Positions 30,745 through 39,278 are shown, counted from the first letter of the stretch. The stretch: 64,000 nt of DNA from SIG447 sp045577075 (GCA_045577075.1 JAZNHR010000002.1:25078-89077); one strand, 5' to 3'. Numbers and translations: made by a program. Notes: generated from the letters alone by a model not told the origin.

Positions 30745-33042
30745 GTGCGTATGAAAAAAGCCTTAAAAACCTATTTGAAATATTTTGCGCTGGCATTTGG
30801 TCTTTTAATTATTATTTTCATGGGGGTTGTGAGTGGATTTGTTTACAGTGCAATTTCCCGTGCAGACCATTTGGATCTCTCTAACCTAAAAATGAATTTT
30901 ACATCTTTTGTTTATTATACTGACCCCGAGACAGGTGAGCTCCTGGTGATGGACCGTCTGTATGATAACGAAAACCGCATTTGGGCAGAATACGAACGGA
31001 TTCCCCAGTATATGAAGGACGCAGTGGTTGCCATTGAAGACGAGCGTTTTTACACCCATAAAGGTTTTGATATAAAACGTATTATCGGTGCTGCCTTCAG
31101 CATGATGAAAAAAGGCGGCTACAGCTACGGTGCAAGTACCATTACACAGCAGCTTGTCAAGAATCTCACAGGTGATGATGAGGTAACACTGGAACGTAAA
31201 ATCCAAGAAATACACCGAGCACGCCAAATCGAAAAGGAATACTCGAAAGAAGAAATTTTAGAGCTCTATTTAAACACTATTTATTTAAGCCAGCAATGTA
31301 ACGGTGTACAGGCGGCAGCAAATGTTTATTTTGGAAAAGATGTCAGTGCGCTTACGCTGGCAGAATGTGCATCCATTGCAGGGATTACGCAGTATCCTTC
31401 CATGTATGACCCCATTGTAAATCCAAAAAACAACAAAGCAAAGCAGGAACTGGTGCTCTCGAAAATGCTGGAGCTTGGAAAAATCTCCGAAGAGGAGTAT
31501 CATGCTGCAGTAAATGAAAAACTTGTGTTCGCCCAAAAGAACGCTTCGGAATCGGAAATCAGCAGTAATTCATATTTTGTGGATGCTGTGGTAGAAGAGG
31601 TTCTCGGCGATTTGCAGGCAAAATACGGCTATACACGGCAGGTTGCACTTAAGATGCTGTATTCAGGTGGTCTCCAAATCCACACAACCGTGGATATACA
31701 CGTACAAGAAACCCTAGAATCCATTTACACAAATGAAAAGAATTTCCCCACCGTTTCCGGCGAAGTACAGCCGGAAAGTGCGGCGGTTGTCATGAATCCT
31801 GAAAATGGGACGATTGCAGGTCTTGTCGGCGGACGAGGTGAGAAAACGGCAAGCCGAACTTTAAACCGTGCTACAGATACGCTTCGACAGCCGGGCTCTA
31901 CCATAAAACCGATTGCCGTATACGCCCCTGCCATTGAATACGGACATATTACGCCTCAAAGCACAATTATTGACGGACCCATTACCATAGATGGATGGTC
32001 CCCCAGAAATTCCGGCGGTGAATTCAGGGGCCCTGTTACAATGAAGGAGGCAGTTGCCAGCTCCATTAACACTGTTGCCGTTAAGGTTTTGAAAAAAATC
32101 AATTTAGATACCTCTTATGATTTTCTAACGAGAAACCTCGGCATCACAAGTCTAGTCCAGAATGAAACCCGTGACGGCAAAGTGTATACGGACAAAGCCT
32201 ATCCCGCACTTGGCCTCGGCGGTCTTACAGACGGTGTTTCCGTTTCTGAACTTTGCGCGGCCTATGCCGCCTTTGCAAACGATGGCAAATACAATTCCCC
32301 GACCACCTACACAAAGGTTTTAAACCACAGGGGCGAAGTGATTTTGGAAAACGAAGCAGGCAGCCGGGAAGTTCTCGCCATGAGTGACATTACCGCCTAT
32401 CAAATGACGCAAATGCTGCAAGGTGTTGTACAGTACGGCACCGGCAGCGGGGCGGCACTTCGAAATATGCCGGCCGCAGGCAAAACGGGTACATCCACCA
32501 ACGACCACGACCGCTGGTTTGTAGGATACACGCCCTATTATGTAACTGCAGTTTGGTTTGGCTATGACCAGCCGAAGTCCCTCGGATCTGTGGGCTACAA
32601 TCCTTCCATTCCCGTTTGGCGTGATATTATGAATGAACTTCATAAAGATAAAGCTTACAAAACCTTTCACATGCCTAGTAATGCGCACCTTTACGAACCG
32701 GTACAAATCTGTACAGAAAGCGGACAGCTAGCCTCGTCTCTCTGTGCCTTAGATGTGCGCGGCGACATGACAAATTATATTTCTCCCCTCTCTGGCGATG
32801 TGCCTACCGAAACTTGCACAGCACATAAATCCTACCGCATTTGTACGGATTCAAATTTACTTGCCACAACCGGCTGCCCGGAAACGAAAACAGTTTCTGC
32901 CCTGGGTATATCTGCAGAAGAACAGGACGGCTTCGTTCTTTCAGAAACTTGCAAGCAGCACGCGCCGGAAGAAGTACCGCCCGCCGAATCTCCCAATGAT
33001 GCGCCCGAAGGCATCCCGCCAACGGAAGAACCAGCTGCATAA
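30745..33042 (+). CDS. Class A penicillin-binding protein (PBP1A type)
   Basis: 765 residues from a GTG at 30745, 8 nt after AGGAGG; the ATG two codons later is less well spaced and the longer frame has no site. One membrane span (about 12-34); a GT51 glycosyltransferase at about 65-240 with EDERFYTHKGFD and GASTITQQLVKN; a transpeptidase at about 320-620 with the serine in QPGSTIKPI, SSIN and AGKTGTS. The tail has several cysteines (CTAHKSYRIC) and ends in a Pro/Glu-rich stretch. It polymerises and cross-links peptidoglycan. It is followed by spoIID. Confidence 0.92.
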   Translation: MRMKKALKTYLKYFALAFGLLIIIFMGVVSGFVYSAISRADHLDLSNLKMNFTSFVYYTDPETGELLVMDRLYDNENRIWAEYERIPQYMKDAVVAIEDERFYTHKGFDIKRIIGAAFSMMKKGGYSYGASTITQQLVKNLTGDDEVTLERKIQEIHRARQIEKEYSKEEILELYLNTIYLSQQCNGVQAAANVYFGKDVSALTLAECASIAGITQYPSMYDPIVNPKNNKAKQELVLSKMLELGKISEEEYHAAVNEKLVFAQKNASESEISSNSYFVDAVVEEVLGDLQAKYGYTRQVALKMLYSGGLQIHTTVDIHVQETLESIYTNEKNFPTVSGEVQPESAAVVMNPENGTIAGLVGGRGEKTASRTLNRATDTLRQPGSTIKPIAVYAPAIEYGHITPQSTIIDGPITIDGWSPRNSGGEFRGPVTMKEAVASSINTVAVKVLKKINLDTSYDFLTRNLGITSLVQNETRDGKVYTDKAYPALGLGGLTDGVSVSELCAAYAAFANDGKYNSPTTYTKVLNHRGEVILENEAGSREVLAMSDITAYQMTQMLQGVVQYGTGSGAALRNMPAAGKTGTSTNDHDRWFVGYTPYYVTAVWFGYDQPKSLGSVGYNPSIPVWRDIMNELHKDKAYKTFHMPSNAHLYEPVQICTESGQLASSLCALDVRGDMTNYISPLSGDVPTETCTAHKSYRICTDSNLLATTGCPETKTVSALGISAEEQDGFVLSETCKQHAPEEVPPAESPNDAPEGIPPTEEPAA

Positions 33043-33050
33043 AGAATCAG

Positions 33051-33079
33051 GCATAGAAAGCTCGCCCTCCGCATACGTT
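33051..33079 (+). promoter_or_regulatory. Candidate sigma-E promoter of spoIID inside a hairpin
   Basis: GCATAGA (33051-33057), 14 bp, CATACGTT (33072-33079). It shares element form and exact spacing with the candidates before spoIIP and spoIIID. Its start point (about 33086) would fall in the loop of the hairpin at 33057-33107. Confidence 0.45.
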
Positions 33080-33109
33080 TAAATAAAACGAACGGAGGAC
33101 GAGCTTTTT
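33057..33109 (+). terminator. Terminator-like hairpin that traps the spoIID ribosome site
   Basis: AAAGCTCG and CCTCCG (33057-33071) pair with CGGAGG and CGAGCTTT (33093-33107), 14 bp with one mismatch, followed by TT. The 3' arm is the spoIID ribosome site (CGGAGG) and the TTG start lies in the T-run. PBP transcripts reading in would both end here and hide the start. Confidence 0.7.
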
Positions 33110-34043
33110 GAAAAAAATATTGCTTTTTATTCTTATGCTGTTTGCAGTTATTATTCTTTTACCAACGTTTCTGGTTCTTTGCATGGCCAAAAAGCCGCAA
33201 GATGCGCCCCTGACAGCATCAGGCCCCGCCGTTACGGTATACTATAGCGATACAGGCGAAACAAAAAGTATTCCTTTGGAATCGTATCTTCCGGGCGTTG
33301 TCGCGGCGGAAATGCCGGCGTCGTTTCACGCGGAAGCTTTGAAGGCACAGGCGGTCGCTGCACGCACTTACATTTATAACCGTATGTTCACGGGAGCGAC
33401 AGATGATATCCACCCAAGTGCCCATGTTTGCACCGACAGCACGCATTGCAAAGCCTGGATTTCCGATGAAAAAATGCACACAGATCTGGGAGAAAATTGG
33501 TACGAAACATATTTCCCAAAAATCGAAGCCGCAGTCAGGGATACCTGTGGCGAAATTGTCACGTATAACAGCGAGCCAATTGTCGCTGTTTTTCATTCTA
33601 CCGGCAGTGGACGCACAGAAAATTCGGCAGACGTTTGGGGCGGGGACCTGCCGTACCTCAAAAGTGTTGAAAGTGCCGGAGATATGCTTTCTCCAAAGTT
33701 TTCTTCCACTGTAGAGGTTCCGAAAACCGAGGTTTGCGAAAAGCTGGGGGTCTCGGATGCACACGTCTACGAATATACTCGAAGCGAAGGCGGCGCAGTT
33801 CTTACGGTAAACATTGGCGGCTTTTTATTTCGGGGTGTGGACATTCGCTCTCATTTTGATTTAAATGCCGCAAATTTTGAAATCGAAGAAACGGATGACG
33901 ATTTTATTTTTCATGTAAAAGGAAACGGGCACGGTGTGGGGCTGAGCCAATACGGTGCAAACGCCATGGCAGAAAACGGAAGTACCTATACGGATATTTT
34001 AACCACATACTATACCGGTGTTTCCCTATCCAAGGCTTGGTAA
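33108..34043 (+). CDS. spoIID: Stage II sporulation protein D
   Basis: 311 residues from a TTG at 33108 with GGAGG 8 nt upstream. A membrane anchor at about 4-24, then the SpoIID lytic transglycosylase domain with the catalytic glutamate in GVVAAEMPASFHAEALKAQAVAARTY, two cysteines (CTDSTHC), and the C-terminal GNGHGVGLSQYGANAMA signature. It cleaves glycan strands after SpoIIP (17093) removes stem peptides during engulfment. It follows the PBP gene by 65 bp. Its stop abuts the stop of the minus-strand transporter. Confidence 0.93.
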   Translation: MKKILLFILMLFAVIILLPTFLVLCMAKKPQDAPLTASGPAVTVYYSDTGETKSIPLESYLPGVVAAEMPASFHAEALKAQAVAARTYIYNRMFTGATDDIHPSAHVCTDSTHCKAWISDEKMHTDLGENWYETYFPKIEAAVRDTCGEIVTYNSEPIVAVFHSTGSGRTENSADVWGGDLPYLKSVESAGDMLSPKFSSTVEVPKTEVCEKLGVSDAHVYEYTRSEGGAVLTVNIGGFLFRGVDIRSHFDLNAANFEIEETDDDFIFHVKGNGHGVGLSQYGANAMAENGSTYTDILTTYYTGVSLSKAW

Positions 34044-34472
34044 TCAAGGCCTTTTAAAGACAATAACGCCTACAATCATGAGTGCAAGTCCCAAAAATTT
34101 AGAGAGCCCGAAGGCCACCTTTTCACTGCCCATCAGCCCAAAAGCATCAATGCCTGCTGCCACTAAAAGCTGGGCAATGAGAATCACAGAAATTGCAACT
34201 GTGGGGCTAAGATTTCGAATAGCAAGCATAACGGTAACGGTGATTACAAGGCCAAGCGCACCGCCCGCAAGATAGATTTTATCGGCCTCAAAAATGGATT
34301 TGAAGCTACCACTTCCAAAGATAAACATTACGATAAGTGACAACAGAAACGCTGTCCCTTGCACAAAAGCATTTGCCTCAAAAAGGCCTGCCTTTTCCCC
34401 CAGGCGCGTGTTCATAACGCCCTGAAAACTCATTGCAGCACCGGCAATAATCGAAAAAATAACACCGAGCAT
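34044..34472 (-). CDS. Small DMT-family transporter (YdcZ/DUF606 type)
   Basis: 142 residues with five hydrophobic spans (about 2-20, 34-54, 66-86, 92-110 and 120-140), including GAAMSFQGVMNTRLGEK and the C-terminal LGLALMIVGVIVF of DUF606 proteins. These half-size drug/metabolite transporters act as pairs; no partner gene is adjacent. The ATG lies in the loop of a terminator-like hairpin. The gene is downstream of murT and ends where spoIID ends. Confidence 0.8.
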   Translation of the reverse strand: MLGVIFSIIAGAAMSFQGVMNTRLGEKAGLFEANAFVQGTAFLLSLIVMFIFGSGSFKSIFEADKIYLAGGALGLVITVTVMLAIRNLSPTVAISVILIAQLLVAAGIDAFGLMGSEKVAFGLSKFLGLALMIVGVIVFKRP

Positions 34473-34493
34473 TTATATCACCTCGGTGTTATT
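34454..34493 (-). terminator. Terminator hairpin with the transporter start codon in its loop
   Basis: Minus strand: AATAACACCGAG (34493-34482), a 12-nt loop holding part of the ribosome site and the ATG (34472-34470), CTCGGTGTTATT (34469-34458), then T residues that encode the first codons. The 12-bp stem is perfect. It can end murT transcription and control initiation of the transporter. Confidence 0.75.
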
Positions 34494-34517
34494 TTGTTCT
34501 TATTTTGTTGTTTTATG

Positions 34518-35846
34518 CTAAAACCAAAGCTTTTGAATGTACTTTTTTCCGTGAAGAAACTTACGAAAGCCAGTCATAGCAGAATAGGTGACGAAAAGAT
34601 AGACACGTCCGCCGCATTTTTGAATAGCTGACAAAAGCGTTTCATAGTCCGGACAAACAACCAAATCATCAAAACCTGCCGTTTGCATACGCACCGCCAT
34701 ATCATAGGTGCGTGTACCACCAACAAGGAACGCTTTGCAATGCATGCTTTGCAGTTTTTCAAATTCCACGTCATAAATCCAGGAAACATCCTTCCCGTCC
34801 CCCACGTTATCGTTTAAAAGAACGCCAAGGGAGACCTCTCCGGCATCCGGCAAAACGGAAGCAATTGCCTCTTCTGCGCCTGCCGGGTTTTTAATCAGAA
34901 TAATGCGAAGAGATGCGCCGTCCACATCCACTGTTTCCTGTCTGCCAAACTTGCTTTTCTGTCCTAAAATCCCTTGCTGAATCTTTGCTTTGTCTACGCC
35001 CAGTACTGTAGCACAAGAAGCGGCACAAAGAGCATTATAAATATTATATGCACCGGCCTGCGGAATTGTCAGTTCCATGCCACCAACCGAAACAACGGAG
35101 CCATCCTGTGATAATTCCAAAACGGCATCGACGGCAAGGTCCGTCTCGGGCCTTGTAAAGCCGCACACGGGGCATGAATATGCGCCCAGATGGCTGAAGG
35201 TTGTAAACTGGTACGAATAGGGGGTGTTACACTTTTTGCAAAACGTCCCTTCGGCATTTTCTGCCGTTTCGCCTTCGCGAATGGGAACGGAAAAGCCATA
35301 ATAAAAATGCTTATTCTCCGGCACAAAATCGCCCAGCATGGCTTCGTCCGCATTTAAAACCAAGGTGGCTCCGGGTGCCTTTTGACACGCCTCTTCAATG
35401 AGTGCAAGTGTTTGGTCAAGCTCTCCGTAGCGGTCAAGCTGATCGCGAAAAATATTGGTAACCGCAATGACCTCGGGGCGGATTTCTGCCGTAATATGGC
35501 GCATATAGGCTTCATCTACCTCAAGGACCGCAAAATCTCCCTCCACCTTTCGAAATAAGGGGAAATTTCGAATGAGGCAGGATACCACACCGCCCTTCAT
35601 GTTAGCACCACTGGTGCTGTTTACGGCACGTTTCCCCGTCTCTTTCAAAATGCTTTGTAACATCGCGGTGGTCGTTGTTTTTCCGTTCGTCCCCGTCACC
35701 AAAATAACGCGATACCCACGCACAAGACGCTTTAAAATGTTTGGGCGAAATTTTAAGGCGATTTGCCCCGGGAGATTGGTGCCGCCGCCAAAAAGACCGC
35801 TTACAAATCCAATCAATTTTGCAATAACAATTACAATATAATCCAT
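34518..35846 (-). CDS. murT: Lipid II isoglutaminyl synthase subunit MurT
   Basis: 442 residues. A Mur ligase core: ATP loop VTGTNGKTTTTAM near residue 45-60; VTNIFRDQLDRYGE; a four-cysteine zinc ribbon inserted at about 200-230 (CKKCNTPY and CPVCGF) specific to MurT; and a DUF1727 C-terminal domain. With the glutaminase GatD it amidates D-Glu of lipid II. gatD normally follows directly; here the next gene is a DMT transporter and no GatD is in the window. It starts 1 bp after the rluB-type gene. Confidence 0.9.
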   Translation of the reverse strand: MDYIVIVIAKLIGFVSGLFGGGTNLPGQIALKFRPNILKRLVRGYRVILVTGTNGKTTTTAMLQSILKETGKRAVNSTSGANMKGGVVSCLIRNFPLFRKVEGDFAVLEVDEAYMRHITAEIRPEVIAVTNIFRDQLDRYGELDQTLALIEEACQKAPGATLVLNADEAMLGDFVPENKHFYYGFSVPIREGETAENAEGTFCKKCNTPYSYQFTTFSHLGAYSCPVCGFTRPETDLAVDAVLELSQDGSVVSVGGMELTIPQAGAYNIYNALCAASCATVLGVDKAKIQQGILGQKSKFGRQETVDVDGASLRIILIKNPAGAEEAIASVLPDAGEVSLGVLLNDNVGDGKDVSWIYDVEFEKLQSMHCKAFLVGGTRTYDMAVRMQTAGFDDLVVCPDYETLLSAIQKCGGRVYLFVTYSAMTGFRKFLHGKKYIQKLWF

Positions 35847-35847
35847 T

Positions 35848-36555
35848 TTAACGTTCCTTTATTATTTCTTCCATTTCTCGTGACGAAAGATGGCGCCACT
35901 TCCCTTTAGGCAGATGCCCCAGCTGAATATTCCCCACAGATACGCGGACAAGCCTTGTAACTTTATATCCTATTGCCTCGATCATACGACGTACCTGACG
36001 GTTTCGCCCTTCCCGAATGGAAATGGAAATATCCACGCCATCCGGATACTGGCGGACAACAGTAACCTTTGCAGGTGCCGTTTTGCCGTCCTCAAGGCGC
36101 ACCCCATGGCGAAGGGCGCCAAGCTGGCCAAGCGTAGGAAAGCCGGGCACATGTGCAATATATGTTTTATAAATTTCATGTTTAGGATGCATTAGGCGAT
36201 TGGCAAAATCTCCGTCATTTGTTAAAAGCAGGAGTCCTTCCGTGTGATAATCCAGCCGCCCAACCGGGAAAAGTCTTGCGTCTATGTCCGTTACAAGCTG
36301 CATAACGGTGGGACGGTCAAAGGGGTCATCCGTTGTTGTGACAAAGCCGTCCGGCTTATTTAAAGCAATATAGTATTTCTTAGTTTCCAGCGTGACCGTT
36401 TTACCATCGACCTGCACTGTATCTTCTTCCGAAACATCAAGCCCCGGCTCTAAAATCCGCTTGCCGTTTACCTTGACGCGGCCTTCCGTAATCAGCGTAT
36501 CCGCGCCTCTTCTCGAACAAATACCGGCGGCCGCGATATATTTATTGATTCGCAT
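35848..36555 (-). CDS. Pseudouridine synthase, RluB/RsuA family
   Basis: 235 residues. S4 RNA-binding domain at 1-60 (MRINKYIAAAGICSRRGAD), then the synthase domain with the catalytic aspartate in FPVGRLDYHTEGLLLLTNDG, TYIAHVPG and REGRNRQVRRMIEAIG. The length and second-domain motifs favour RluB (23S rRNA U2605 type). It precedes murT by 1 bp, so the two are co-transcribed. Confidence 0.9.
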   Translation of the reverse strand: MRINKYIAAAGICSRRGADTLITEGRVKVNGKRILEPGLDVSEEDTVQVDGKTVTLETKKYYIALNKPDGFVTTTDDPFDRPTVMQLVTDIDARLFPVGRLDYHTEGLLLLTNDGDFANRLMHPKHEIYKTYIAHVPGFPTLGQLGALRHGVRLEDGKTAPAKVTVVRQYPDGVDISISIREGRNRQVRRMIEAIGYKVTRLVRVSVGNIQLGHLPKGKWRHLSSREMEEIIKER

Positions 36556-36681
36556 ACCATCGCTCCAATCTTATGATGCAATTATTATAGCAAACAAAGC
36601 CTAAAATGTCAATCCCTTCTATGTGGTTTATGTTTTTCAGGATAAAATTGGCTGCAAAAGAAACAATATCAAATTTTAGTA

Positions 36682-36710
36682 TTGAAATTTGTAAAAAACA
36701 ATGCTATAAT
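36682..36710 (+). promoter_or_regulatory. Promoter of the oxidoreductase gene
   Basis: TTGAAA (36682-36687) and TATAAT (36705-36710), 17-bp spacer, 174 bp before the start. Confidence 0.65.
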
Positions 36711-36716
36711 AAGTTT

Positions 36717-36884
36717 AACATTGCATGACACGAATGAATCTTGAGGCCTTTGGCGCGTATACATACTTGCTAAGATTACGTCCATCACAACGCATAGGTC
36801 TTCCAATCATTACTGTGCAGCAGTTATGTTTCTTGTCAAAAGAAGGGTAAACTTTAAAAATATCTATTGAAAGGATTGTTAAAC
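36717..36884 (+). other. Long untranslated leader of the oxidoreductase gene
   Basis: About 168 nt between the predicted start point and the ATG. No plus-strand reading frame is convincing. A small hairpin (TTCTT-GTCAA-AAGAA) lies near 36831-36845. I recognise no riboswitch family in it. Confidence 0.35.
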
Positions 36885-38009
36885 ATGGAAAAAGTACGTT
36901 ACGGTATCGTTGGTCTTGGTGCAATGGGCACAGGCCACGCAACTTATCTCTCTAAGGGTGAAGACCCCAATGCTGTGCTTGCTGCCGTTTGCGACATCGA
37001 TCCCAAGGCACTTGAAAAAGCGATGACTGCATTTTCTGTTCCCGGCTTTGCAGATTACAAGGAAATGTTCGCTTCCGGCCTGATTGATGCAGTTTTAGTT
37101 GCAACACCCCACTACTCTCACCCGGAGATTTCGATTGATGGCTTTAAAGCCGGTCTACACGTTCTTTGCGAAAAGCCTGCCGGCGTATACACAAAGCAGG
37201 TACGTGAAATGAACGAAGCAGCCGCAAAAACAGATAAGAAATTCACCTGTATGTTTTTAATGCGTGAATATCCTGCCTTTGCAAAAATCAAGGATCTCCT
37301 TGACAGCGGTGAACTTGGCAACTTAAAGCGTGCCAGCTGGACGAATACAACCTGGTACCGTCCCCAGGCATACCATGATTCCTCCGAATGGCGCGGTACA
37401 TGGGACGGCGAAGGCGGCGGTGTTTTAATTAACCAGTGCCCCCACAACATTGACCTTTGGCAGTGGTTCTTCGGTATGCCTGACAGAATTCAGGCACATA
37501 TGTCCTTCGGTAAATACTATAATATTGATGTTGAGGACGAAGTAACCGCTTATCTTGAATACGACAACGGCTTTACCGGCACCTTTATCGTATCCACCGG
37601 CGAAGCACCCGGTACAAACCGCCTCGAAATCGTTGGCGATATGGGGAAGCTTGTTTTAACGGATAATGAACATCTTGAGTTCCACCGCAACCGTATTTCC
37701 GAAAGAGAGCATAACCGCATCAACACCGAAAGAATGGCAATGCCGGAATGCTGGACGTTCGACGTGCCGATTACCGCACCGAATCTTGGTCACAAGGCAA
37801 TTACGAGAAACCTTTCCGAGGCCATTCTCTTTGACAAGCCCCTCCTGGTTGCCGGTGAAGAAGGCATGAATTCTCTCCAGATTTCCAACGCCATGCACCT
37901 TTCTGCTTGGACAGGCGAAATGGTGTCTCTCCCCGTTGATGAAGACCGGTTCTACGAACTCCTGCAGGAATACACCAGGAAAGCAAGCCGCAAAACATTC
38001 CGTAAATAG
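36885..38009 (+). CDS. Gfo/Idh/MocA-family oxidoreductase
   Basis: 374 residues from the ATG at 36885 (GAAAGGA upstream). An N-terminal Rossmann fold opens YGIVGLGAMGTGHATYL and is followed by the family's EKP motif (VLCEKPAGVYTKQ, residues about 94-106). The C-terminal domain has TWYRPQAYHDSSEWRGTW and INQCPHNIDLWQWFFG with the catalytic His. NAD(P)-dependent oxidation of a sugar or cyclitol derivative is expected; the substrate cannot be told. It is transcribed alone and followed directly by the repeat element. Confidence 0.88.
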   Translation: MEKVRYGIVGLGAMGTGHATYLSKGEDPNAVLAAVCDIDPKALEKAMTAFSVPGFADYKEMFASGLIDAVLVATPHYSHPEISIDGFKAGLHVLCEKPAGVYTKQVREMNEAAAKTDKKFTCMFLMREYPAFAKIKDLLDSGELGNLKRASWTNTTWYRPQAYHDSSEWRGTWDGEGGGVLINQCPHNIDLWQWFFGMPDRIQAHMSFGKYYNIDVEDEVTAYLEYDNGFTGTFIVSTGEAPGTNRLEIVGDMGKLVLTDNEHLEFHRNRISEREHNRINTERMAMPECWTFDVPITAPNLGHKAITRNLSEAILFDKPLLVAGEEGMNSLQISNAMHLSAWTGEMVSLPVDEDRFYELLQEYTRKASRKTFRK

Positions 38010-38111
38010 CAGTAGTAGAAAAGGGGATGTAAAAAAAGTCCAGACCGCAAAAAGGCTGAATATTCTACTGAAAAGAAATAATAAAATTCAATATCTTAAC
38101 AAAAACGAAGC

Positions 38112-38142
38112 AAAACTTCAAATTTTTGAAGTTTTTCTTTTT
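38112..38142 (+). terminator. Terminator hairpin inside repeat copy 1
   Basis: AAAACTTCAAA-TT-TTTGAAGTTTT then TCTTTTT. It can end transcription from the oxidoreductase gene. The only mismatch between the repeat copies (C38111, A63940) is at its base. Confidence 0.65.
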
Positions 38143-38256
38143 GTATGATGCCTTTTTGCTATGAAACAAACTTCGCCGCTCGGCGTACCCATGTACGCCG
38201 TCGGGTAACCCCTTCGGGCTCAGTTTCCCCATTCTGAACATTTTTTCCTATCCCCC

Positions 38257-38289
38257 AAAAGGGGGTGTAATTATTTTACACCCCCTTTT
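38257..38289. terminator. Bidirectional terminator at the right end of repeat copy 1
   Basis: AAAAGGGGGTGTAA-TTATT-TTACACCCCCTTTT, a perfect 14-bp stem 2 bp from the ftsY stop. Nearly the same hairpin is at 52242-52274. Confidence 0.8.
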
Positions 38290-38291
38290 AA

Positions 38292-39224
38292 TTATTCGGC
38301 GTAATCAAACAGTGCTGCGGCAAAATCTCTTGGAGAGAAGGGCTGCAGGTCCTCCACTTCCTCCCCCACACCCACAAACCGAACAGGCAGGGAAAGCTTA
38401 TTTCGAATGGCAATCACAATACCGCCTTTGGCGGTGCCGTCCAATTTTGTAAGCACTAGCCCCGTAATAGGAACTGCCTTCGCAAAAAGTTCAGCTTGGC
38501 TAACGGCATTTTGCCCGGTGGTGGCATCTAAAACAAGCAGGCATTCTTTCGATGCGCCGGGAAGTTCCCTATCAATGACCCGGTACATTTTCCCAAGCTC
38601 ATCCATCAGGTTTTTCTTATTATGCAATCTGCCTGCCGTATCACAAATCAAAATATCTGCACCACGTTTTCGTGCGGCGTTGCATGCATCATACACAACA
38701 GAAGCCGGGTCTGCACCCTCGCTTCCCTTTACAATATCGCACCCTGTGCGTTCTGCCCATACTTCAAGCTGCTGAATAGCCGCGGCACGAAATGTATCTG
38801 CCGCCGCAAGAAGAACGTTTTTACCATCCTTTTTGAATCTTGCGGCAAGCTTACCGATTGTTGTGGTTTTTCCCACGCCGTTTACACCGATTACAAAAAT
38901 GACGGCCGGGCTTCCGCTTAAATCCAATTCCGAGGTTTCTTCCGACAGCATTTCCGAAATTAACAGCATCAGTTCTTTACGGACTTCTTCACCGTCCGTA
39001 ATACGGTTCTCTTTTACTCTGTCACGCAAAGTATCTACAATTTCCATTGCCGTTTCCGCCCCGATATCTGCGAGCACCAGTGCATCCATAAGTTCTTCAA
39101 AAAGTTCCTCATCTACTTTTACAAATGCCTTGAAAACGGCATCTACATGCTGAGAAATCGATTCTCTTGTTTTGGAAAGACCTGCTTTCAGTTTTGAAAA
39201 AAAGCCCCTTTTTTCTTTTTCCAT
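38292..39224 (-). CDS. ftsY: Signal recognition particle receptor FtsY
   Basis: 310 residues: a short N-terminal basic region, the N domain (about 20-95) and the G domain (about 105-305). G1 is GVNGVGKTTTIGKLA, followed by LAAADTFRAAAIQQL, DTAGRLHNKKNLM, TKLDGTAKGG and a C-terminal FVGVGEEVEDLQPF. It docks ribosome-SRP complexes at the membrane. The long acidic A domain of E. coli is absent, as usual in Firmicutes. Transcribed alone from a consensus promoter. Confidence 0.95.
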   Translation of the reverse strand: MEKEKRGFFSKLKAGLSKTRESISQHVDAVFKAFVKVDEELFEELMDALVLADIGAETAMEIVDTLRDRVKENRITDGEEVRKELMLLISEMLSEETSELDLSGSPAVIFVIGVNGVGKTTTIGKLAARFKKDGKNVLLAAADTFRAAAIQQLEVWAERTGCDIVKGSEGADPASVVYDACNAARKRGADILICDTAGRLHNKKNLMDELGKMYRVIDRELPGASKECLLVLDATTGQNAVSQAELFAKAVPITGLVLTKLDGTAKGGIVIAIRNKLSLPVRFVGVGEEVEDLQPFSPRDFAAALFDYAE

Positions 39225-39249
39225 ATTTTCGCCTCGCTTTCATCGTGTA

Positions 39250-39278
39250 ATTATATATGATTTCCCGTATTCTGTCAA
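39250..39278 (-). promoter_or_regulatory. Consensus promoter of ftsY
   Basis: Minus-strand TTGACA (39278-39273) and TATAAT (39255-39250), 17 bp apart. Confidence 0.8.

Larger units (their letters stand above)
38019..38289 (+). repeat. MITE-like repeat element, copy 1 (complete)
   Basis: 271 bp bounded by near-perfect inverted ends: AAAAGGGGATGTAAAA (38019-38034) and TTTTACACCCCCTTTT (38274-38289), matching at 15 of 16. The first 153 bp, plus 3 bp before them, recur at 63845-64000 with one mismatch. Inside are a terminator-like hairpin (38112-38135), a GC-rich hairpin CGGCGTAC-CCAT-GTACGCCG (38181-38200) and a 14-bp hairpin at the right end. No reading frame of note. It fills the gap between the oxidoreductase and ftsY. 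A non-autonomous mobile element that also serves as a terminator is the best reading. Confidence 0.7.

Noticed and set aside
36715..36942. A 75-codon minus-strand frame in the oxidoreductase leader
   Set aside because: No ribosome site, no recognisable family, and it crosses the oxidoreductase start; more likely chance.
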